Assembly (NCBI RefSeq): GCF_003628125.1
Contig: NZ_RBZU01000012.1
Location: 161,018-225,017 of the forward strand
DNA: 64,000 bases
Direction: 5' to 3'
DNA from: Pararobbsia silviterrae
Lineage (GTDB): Bacteria > Pseudomonadota > Gammaproteobacteria > Burkholderiales > Burkholderiaceae
The notes under the pieces are model-generated. The model saw only the letters and a list, made by a program, of their open reading frames with translations, did no database searches and was not told the origin of the DNA. Shown piece after piece: positions 58,504 through 64,000 of the stretch. The translations under genes were made by a program, and so were the position numbers. How positions within the stretch are numbered: position 1 is the first letter of the stretch; each line of letters starts with the position of its first letter.

Positions 58504-59979
58504 ATGAATCGATATGAAACGCTCGCCAACGCGATGGCCGACGAGATACGGTCGGGTCGTCTGCCGATTGGATCGAAGCTGCCCTCAATCCGGCAGATCA
58601 CAACCCAGCATGGGGTGAGTCAGTCGACGGTGTTGAGCGCTTACTATTTGCTCGAGGAGTGGGGGCTCATCCGTGCGGAAGAACGCTCGGGCTACTTTGT
58701 GACGCCGGGCGCGAGCGTCGCGCCGGTGGAAACGCCGCGCGCGCAGTCTCTTGCCGAATCCGCGAAGGTCGATATCAGCAGCCTCGTGTTCTCAGTGTTG
58801 CAAGCGACCAAACACGTCGGCGCCGTTCCCCTCGGTTCGGCGTTTCCGTCTCCGCTGCTGTTTCCTTTGTCGCGACTTGCAAAGTCGCTCAATCAGGGGG
58901 CGCGGACATTGAACCCATGGAGTACGGTCGCCGACCTGCCGCCGGGAAACGAACATCTACGGCGTCAGATCGCGTTGCGATACGTCGGCGCGGGCATCGC
59001 TTCGCCGATCGATAATATTGTTGTGACAAACGGCGCGCTGGAAGCGTTGAACCTGAGTCTGATGGCGGTCACGCGTCCCGGGGATATCGTCGCGGTCGAA
59101 TCGCCGGGCTTCTATGCCGCGCTTCAGGCTATCGAGAGACTGGACCTGCGGGCGCTCGAAATTCCGGTCGATCCGGTTACGGGCCTTGATCTCGACGCGC
59201 TGGCTGCGGCGCTCGACAAGCATCCAGTGCGTGCATGCTGGTTTATGACGAACTTCCAGAACCCTACGGGCGTGACGCTGACCGACGATAAGAAGCGCGC
59301 GCTCGTCGAACTGCTCACCGCCCACGATGTGCCGTTGATCGAAGACGACGTCTATCAGGAACTGCATTTCGGAAAGACACGGCCATTACCCGCCAAAGCC
59401 TTCGATACGAAGGGCCTTGTCATGCATTGCAGTTCCTTCTCGAAGACGCTTGCACCGGGCTATCGGATCGGCTGGGTATCCGCGGGGCGCTATACGGAAC
59501 GCGTGCAACGGCTCAAGCTCATGACGACATTGTCTGCGAGCATTCCCGCGCAAGCCGGCATCGCTGACTATCTGCAATATGGCGGTTACGACAAACACTT
59601 GCGTCAATTGCGCAACGCGTTCAAGTCGCAACTCTCGTCGATGCAAGTGGCGCTGCGTCGGCATCTTCCAGCGCGCGCGCGCTGGACCGTTCCGTCGGGC
59701 GGATACTTCATCTGGATAGAGCTTCCCGATGCGATCGATGCGATGGCGCTGCATCAACGCGCGATCGAGCATGGCATCAGCATCGCGCCGGGGCCGATGT
59801 TCTCCGCGACTCACTCGTTTCAGAACTGTATCCGACTTAATTTCGGACATCCCTGGAGTGGACAAATCGAAGACGCGATCCGTACTCTCGGCGATATTTT
59901 GGTGGACCCCGAGATGCGCGCTACCGCGCGTCATTTCCGTTCATGTGCCGCTGATACAGAGCCGACAGACGGTATATAG
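58504..59979 (+). CDS. MocR-family regulator (GntR HTH + aminotransferase domain)
   Basis: A 491-aa chimeric regulator. Residues 1-70 are a GntR winged helix (Leu-Pro-Ile-Gly-Ser-Lys-Leu-Pro-Ser-Ile-Arg, Gly-Val-Ser-Gln-Ser-Thr-Val). Residues 110-480 form a fold type I PLP domain with Asn-Pro-Thr-Gly, Glu-Asp-Asp-Val-Tyr and the PLP Lys in Ser-Phe-Ser-Lys-Thr-Leu-Ala-Pro-Gly. It uses PLP as sensor or cofactor and regulates nearby genes, often PLP or amino-acid metabolism. It lies 39 bp after the aldolase on the same strand; its target is not evident. Confidence 0.9.
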   Translation: MNRYETLANAMADEIRSGRLPIGSKLPSIRQITTQHGVSQSTVLSAYYLLEEWGLIRAEERSGYFVTPGASVAPVETPRAQSLAESAKVDISSLVFSVLQATKHVGAVPLGSAFPSPLLFPLSRLAKSLNQGARTLNPWSTVADLPPGNEHLRRQIALRYVGAGIASPIDNIVVTNGALEALNLSLMAVTRPGDIVAVESPGFYAALQAIERLDLRALEIPVDPVTGLDLDALAAALDKHPVRACWFMTNFQNPTGVTLTDDKKRALVELLTAHDVPLIEDDVYQELHFGKTRPLPAKAFDTKGLVMHCSSFSKTLAPGYRIGWVSAGRYTERVQRLKLMTTLSASIPAQAGIADYLQYGGYDKHLRQLRNAFKSQLSSMQVALRRHLPARARWTVPSGGYFIWIELPDAIDAMALHQRAIEHGISIAPGPMFSATHSFQNCIRLNFGHPWSGQIEDAIRTLGDILVDPEMRATARHFRSCAADTEPTDGI

Positions 59980-60203
59980 GCGACCCGTCCGCTGTTACGG
60001 GGGGATTACACTTGAATGCATTGGTATCACTCGGACGCACTCGAGTCCGCTATGTCCAAGTTTGCGCAGGCGCGTGCCATATGCCAACGCGGACGCGTCG
60101 ATGACGAGCCATGGCTCGTCATGCCGCATGGGAGAGGCCGTCGTTCGTTGGTTCCGGTAGGATCAAGCACAGGTGGCGGTTGTCGATCAGGAGGGCGCAC
60201 GTC

Positions 60204-61103
60204 ATGTTGGCTGAGAAGGTCTCGAATTCGATTGCTCGGAGCTTCCGGATTCCATCGGTGCCGACGATCGCCGTACGTGTCACCGGTGGGTCGCAGATTG
60301 CGTTTTCTCATTTCAAGAACCAGAGACCTCAGCCGGGACTGTCGATCCCCTCGGCCCGCGAGGAGGCTTTTGTGCTCAATATTCCACTGGCGCCGGCATT
60401 TTTCCCGATCGTCTCGATTGATGGGCGACGGCAAAGCGTCGCTCAGAAGCCCGGAAAGGTTTATCTGTTTGACCTTGCTTCGCGAAATGAGGTCAGCCTC
60501 TCTGCGTCCTACGACAGTATCCGTATCCACATACCAAGATCTGCCCTTGATGGATTTGAATCTGAGGAAGGAATGTCAAAGGTGGCAGGACTTCGTGCGC
60601 GGTCGTTTGGTCAGCATGATCCGGTTCTTTACAATCTCGGCCTCGTCGTTCTGCCGCTGATCGAGAACACGATCCATTCGACCCGTGCGCTTCTCGATCA
60701 TATCGCCGTCGTCCTGTTCGATCATGTCGTTCACACGTATGGAGACATCCGGCGCAAGGCAGCCTCGCGAGGCGGGCTGACCGCCGGGCATGTCAGAAAG
60801 GTATCCGACTACGTCGACGCGTACTTGTCTGATGATCTTTCCGTCTCGGCGTTAGGCCAGGAATGCGGGCTTTCCGTAAGCCAGTTCTCGCGTGCTTTTC
60901 GCGTCTCAATGGGGGTTACACCGCATCAGTGGATAACCCAATGCAGAGTCGAACGCGCGAAGGAACTCATGATGAATACTTCAGGCGAACTTGCCGACAT
61001 TGCAATCGCTTGTGGGTTTGTCGACCAAAGCCATCTGGGCCGACAATTCCTCGCCCGCGAAGGGGTGAGTCCGGGACAATGGCGGCGAGCATTTCGACGC
61101 TAG
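60204..61103 (+). CDS. AraC-family transcriptional regulator
   Basis: A 299-aa regulator with a variable N-terminal sensor region and a C-terminal AraC/XylS double HTH (about residues 200-299: Val-Ser-Ala-Leu-Gly-Gln-Glu-Cys-Gly-Leu-Ser-Val-Ser-Gln-Phe-Ser-Arg-Ala-Phe, then Ala-Cys-Gly-Phe-Val-Asp-Gln-Ser-His-Leu-Gly-Arg-Gln-Phe). AGGAGG nine bases before the ATG at 60204 fixes the start. No operon partner is obvious; the genes after it on the same strand are possible targets. Confidence 0.9.
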   Translation: MLAEKVSNSIARSFRIPSVPTIAVRVTGGSQIAFSHFKNQRPQPGLSIPSAREEAFVLNIPLAPAFFPIVSIDGRRQSVAQKPGKVYLFDLASRNEVSLSASYDSIRIHIPRSALDGFESEEGMSKVAGLRARSFGQHDPVLYNLGLVVLPLIENTIHSTRALLDHIAVVLFDHVVHTYGDIRRKAASRGGLTAGHVRKVSDYVDAYLSDDLSVSALGQECGLSVSQFSRAFRVSMGVTPHQWITQCRVERAKELMMNTSGELADIAIACGFVDQSHLGRQFLAREGVSPGQWRRAFRR

Positions 61104-61456
61104 CCAGCGGGGCGCTTCAGGCAACGCGAAGTTCTTGAAAGCTTGCCTCACGCGGACCCGGTGCAGGTGGCGACACGCTCCCGAGGCCGCGGGGCTCCAC
61201 GAACGCACCGTGTCGTTCGACCCATCGAACGGGGGCGGGATTCTCCCAGAGGTCGCCGGTTTTCTACTAGAGATGCGGTTGAGGCCCGGGTACTCTCCGA
61301 GCGCATGTTCTCGCGCAGAGCGCGCGCTCGTGGGGCAGCAATCTACGTGCGGTGCTACCGATCGCCGTTGATTCCGAGTGGGATGGGCACCGGTCGATGG
61401 CCGCATCGTTCGACGGGCCGCTGCTCGCGATGTCGACACCTCAAGGAAGACCTCGA
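61104..61456. other. 353-bp gap, no gene recognised
   Basis: Short frames on both strands lack family signal and are Arg-rich. I see no hairpin with a T-run. The sequence may include decayed mobile DNA, but nothing specific is supportable. Confidence 0.4.
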
Positions 61457-62023
61457 ATGACGATCGAACAATCCCGACAAGCGGTGCTTGGCGACTGGGT
61501 AAGCATCTCGCCGGAAGTGCGGCCCAGTGCTCAGAAGAACGCCGATGGCACGCTCAAGCCCTTCTACCTGACACGTGCGTTCAAGGCGCTTCCGCAAGAC
61601 CGCTTTGAGCTTGTGGTCGTCAACTTTGCGGATCCTTTCGGGAACGTGGCATTGGCTCGGATGGACATCAAGGGACACATGATCTGGCGCGGGGATCACC
61701 CCATTGCTACAGGTGCGCAGAAGGTGGACTTTGTTGCCGACGAAGGCTACGCGGTCACTCCGCTGGTGCAGGGCTTCGCCGACTATCTCAACAAGGTCGC
61801 GGCGACCGGCTATGCGAATTGGGTGGTCGGCCAGACTCAAAGCATCTTCGGCATGGAGTTCCCGCCCTTTGGTTTGAAGGCCGGCGAGAATTTCATGGAA
61901 TACGACCTCGTGTACGTCACCCGAGACATGCTGTTCTGGGGGGCTCGAAACGTGGACGGCCGCGGATTCGACAGCGAATCGAATCGACCGACAAACCTCC
62001 AGATCCCACTCGTGCGCAAGTGA
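61457..62023 (+). CDS. Hypothetical protein, about 188 aa
   Basis: A 188-aa protein from an ATG preceded by AAGGAAG. It starts Met-Thr-Ile-Glu-Gln-Ser-Arg-Gln-Ala-Val-Leu-Gly-Asp-Trp-Val-Ser-Ile-Ser. It has repeated strand-like segments (Phe-Glu-Leu-Val-Val-Val-Asn-Phe, Asn-Trp-Val-Val-Gly-Gln-Thr) and ends with Thr-Asn-Leu-Gln-Ile-Pro-Leu-Val-Arg-Lys. There is no signal peptide or membrane span. The opening Gly-Asp-Trp and beta-rich pattern recall lipocalin/calycin-like barrels, but I cannot assign a family. It lies between the AraC gene and a class V aminotransferase. Confidence 0.6.
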   Translation: MTIEQSRQAVLGDWVSISPEVRPSAQKNADGTLKPFYLTRAFKALPQDRFELVVVNFADPFGNVALARMDIKGHMIWRGDHPIATGAQKVDFVADEGYAVTPLVQGFADYLNKVAATGYANWVVGQTQSIFGMEFPPFGLKAGENFMEYDLVYVTRDMLFWGARNVDGRGFDSESNRPTNLQIPLVRK

Positions 62024-62621
62024 CCCCTTGTCGGATCGGCGACAGCCGATCGCTCCCGGAAGGCCAAGCCGCGAGGCCTTCTTGACAGCGCACCACCGAA
62101 CGACAGAGGGCCGATGAATCGGTCGACCGTCCCCGGGTCTCTGCTGCACATGAATTTCGCTAGAGGTCGCGGCGTGGCTGACATGCGTTTCAACGCCTCG
62201 TTAAACGACTTGTGGATCAGGATGGAAAGCACGGATTCGACCCCGCCTTTCTCCACGACCGTGTCATCCCGGTTGACCGAATAGAGGATCGCCGGATCGA
62301 GGTAGCGCACGTCCGAATCGTCGGAGGGCCGCTTCGGGTCGATTGCGGAGGACGGCCGAGTGGATCGAGGCCGTCGCGCATTGCCGGGCTTGGCCCCAAA
62401 GCGGACCCCTTGCCACCCCATATGCGCCTTTTCGAACGTCTCTTCGGAGCCGGCTATGTGTCGTCGCACCGCGGCAGTCTGGGGCTCGGCTTGGCAGATT
62501 CGAGCGGCGCTTTGCAAAATCTCCGGGTCGGAAACGAGGGTTTATCAGTCGGTGTCGTTACCGCTCGCCTTCGTTAGAATCTGCGTTCGATTCCCTTATT
62601 CGTCCACTTTCGGAGGCGAAC
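62024..62621. other. 598-bp gap with a possible gene remnant
   Basis: No firm gene. A minus-strand frame covering about 62080-62345 reads like real protein in part (Ile-Asp-Pro-Lys-Arg-Pro-Ser-Asp-Asp-Ser-Asp-Val-Arg-Tyr-Leu-Asp, then Ile-Leu-Ile-His-Lys-Ser-Phe-Asn-Glu-Ala) but has no fitting start and runs into the hypothetical gene. It may be a decayed gene. The aminotransferase promoter should lie near the end. Confidence 0.35.
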
Positions 62622-63749
62622 GTGCCAGGACTCCTTCCCGACGTCGATCGCGACGGGCTGCTTGAATACTCCGTCGTTTACACGGATCGATCGATCAATC
62701 ATATGTCGCAGCGCTTCCAGGGCATCATGCGCGATATTTCGGACGCGCTAAAAAACGTCTACAACGCGAAATCGGTTGTTGTCGTCCCTGGCAGCGGGAC
62801 GTTCGGCATGGAAGCCGTTGCCCGACAGTTCGCGACGAACAAGAGGTGCCTGATTATTCGCAATGGGTGGTTCAGTTTCCGGTGGTCACAGATTTTCGAC
62901 ATGGGCGACATTCCGTCTGAATCGACGGTGCTGAAGGCTCGTCCGGCCGAGCAGGGAAGGCAGGCCGCATTTGCACCGCCACCGATCGAGGAAGTCGTCG
63001 CTGCGATTAAGGAGAGCAAACCGGATCTGGTTTTCGCGCCGCATGTCGAAACCGCATCGGGGATGATGCTGCCTGACGGCTATTTGCGAGCGGTGGCTGA
63101 CGCTGTTCATGCCGCCGGCGGCATGTTCGTACTCGATTGCATCGCATCGGGTACGGTTTGGGTCGACATGCAGGCGAGTGGCGTCGATGTTCTGATCAGT
63201 GCACCACAAAAAGGATGGAGTGCGTCTCCGTGCTGTGCACTCGTTATGCTTAGCCCGCTTGCCCGCGGAAGAATCGACGCGACAACCAGCACCAGCTTCG
63301 CCTGCGACCTTCGCAAATGGCTTCAAATCATGGAAGCGTACGAGAAGGGCGGCTTCGCGTATCACGCCACGATGCCCACGGACAGTCTCGCGACGCTGCG
63401 TGACGTTCTGAAGGAAACCGAGGCATACGGCTTCAATAAGGTAAAAGCGGAGCAGTTCGAACTTGGCAAGCGCATTCGCTCGCTCTTGAGCGACAAAGGT
63501 TTCAAAAGCGTGGCTGCCGCAGGGTTTGAGGCGCCGGGCGTTGTAGTCTGCTACACGGACGACGACGGCATTCGATCTGGCAAGAAATTCGCCGATGCCG
63601 GCCTGCAGATCGCGCCCGGCGTGCCGCTCCAATGCGACGAGCCCGACGATTTCAAGACTTTCCGCGTCGGCTTATTTGGTCTGGATAAACTGAGGGACGT
63701 CGAAAGCGCTGTCTCCAGATTCTCCGCGGCGCTGGACAGCATTCTGTAG
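62622..63749 (+). CDS. Class V aminotransferase (alanine-glyoxylate / serine-pyruvate type)
   Basis: A 375-aa fold type I PLP enzyme. It has Pro-Gly-Ser-Gly-Thr-Phe-Gly-Met-Glu-Ala near residues 56-65, Pro-His-Val-Glu-Thr-Ala-Ser-Gly near 140-147, Leu-Asp-Cys-Ile-Ala-Ser, and the PLP Lys197 in Ser-Ala-Pro-Gln-Lys-Gly-Trp. The subgroup transfers amino groups from Ser, Ala or related donors to glyoxylate or pyruvate. GTG at 62622 with GGAGG eight bases upstream gives Met-Pro-Gly-Leu-Leu-Pro-Asp; the frame is open further upstream without family similarity. Confidence 0.88.
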   Translation: MPGLLPDVDRDGLLEYSVVYTDRSINHMSQRFQGIMRDISDALKNVYNAKSVVVVPGSGTFGMEAVARQFATNKRCLIIRNGWFSFRWSQIFDMGDIPSESTVLKARPAEQGRQAAFAPPPIEEVVAAIKESKPDLVFAPHVETASGMMLPDGYLRAVADAVHAAGGMFVLDCIASGTVWVDMQASGVDVLISAPQKGWSASPCCALVMLSPLARGRIDATTSTSFACDLRKWLQIMEAYEKGGFAYHATMPTDSLATLRDVLKETEAYGFNKVKAEQFELGKRIRSLLSDKGFKSVAAAGFEAPGVVVCYTDDDGIRSGKKFADAGLQIAPGVPLQCDEPDDFKTFRVGLFGLDKLRDVESAVSRFSAALDSIL

Positions 63750-64000
63750 CGCGTGTTTTGCGCACGTGTAGGGCTCAGCCTGGCGACTTAACGGGCAGGA
63801 AGGCTTCATATCCTGCGGGCAAGCGTCCAGGCTGAACGCTTGTTGTGTCTGTGCTGGATTCGATGGCTGGAGTGGTTTGCGAATTCAACCATGTCAGGCC
63901 GGAGTGATCTTACCCACGAACCGTGGACACTCTGACGTGAGCAACGGTTAATGTTTCGAAGGGTAGCGGCGCTTCGTAGCCAATCGTCGAATGACGCCGC
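63750..64000. other. Window end; nested hairpins, no gene
   Basis: After the aminotransferase stop there is no recognisable gene. TCAGCCTGG (63775-63783) pairs perfectly with CCAGGCTGA (63827-63835), enclosing a second hairpin GCAGGA (63795-63800) / TCCTGC (63811-63816). No T-run follows. It may be a terminator complex, an untranslated regulatory RNA or the leader of a gene beyond the window. Confidence 0.4.

Overview
The window is high-GC DNA with dense genes, long antisense open frames and many ABC, LysR and MocR genes. It looks like chromosomal or chromid DNA of a betaproteobacterium of the order Burkholderiales, probably a Burkholderia/Paraburkholderia relative. The best clues are a KirBac channel very close to the Burkholderia pseudomallei type, the DUF2970-cysI-DUF934 gene order, a cyanide-insensitive oxidase operon, and large type V secretion adhesins. 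I see no rRNA, tRNA, CRISPR array, intact insertion sequence or replication origin. The species is inference.

Region by region. 0-4.4 kb: an orphan WapI-type immunity-like gene, a LysR regulator divergent from a multi-pass membrane protein, an exported haloacid-dehalogenase-like protein with an altered active site, and remnants of a MerR regulator and an IS3-type transposase. 4.4-8.2 kb: nadE, then an MBL hydrolase / tautomerase-like / DUF4286-like operon divergent from its probable LysR regulator. 8.2-12.2 kb: a nitrate/sulfonate-type ABC importer and a KirBac K+ channel. 12.2-15.4 kb: tiny genes, including two coupled one-helix membrane proteins upstream of an Nramp-related metal transporter with a non-canonical metal site. 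15.8-18.6 kb: an exported type-B carboxylesterase, a DUF6150-like protein and an EF-hand-like protein.

19.1-25.2 kb: a two-partner secretion pair (1180-aa TpsA with ten GLUG-like repeats, plus its TpsB transporter) that meets a convergent sulfotransferase gene tail to tail. 25.4-34.1 kb: a carbohydrate locus. An aldo/keto reductase is divergent from an SDR dehydrogenase and a ribose-type ABC importer with two different permeases. They are separated by a 683-bp AT-rich control region full of GTTAACG/AACGTTAG motifs, and a GAF-GGDEF protein follows. 34.2-43.3 kb: a minus-strand run of two SDRs, a saccharopine-dehydrogenase-like oxidoreductase, an acyl-CoA ligase and an SCP2-type thiolase, then a 921-aa MalT-type activator and an isochorismatase-like hydrolase. 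This probably catabolises a carboxylic acid of unknown identity.

43.4-50.3 kb: a LysE exporter, a GyrI-like protein, two poorly known proteins, decayed repeat DNA and a 1050-aa autotransporter. 50.9-54.7 kb: DUF934, sulfite reductase, DUF2970 and a PLP aminotransferase. 55.0-60.0 kb: cyanide-insensitive oxidase cioAB with a small third gene, a KDPGal-type aldolase and a MocR regulator. 60.2-63.7 kb: an AraC regulator, an unknown protein and a class V aminotransferase. The window ends in an unexplained hairpin-rich stretch. Starts were chosen by homology, Shine-Dalgarno sites and overlaps. All functions are read from sequence alone.
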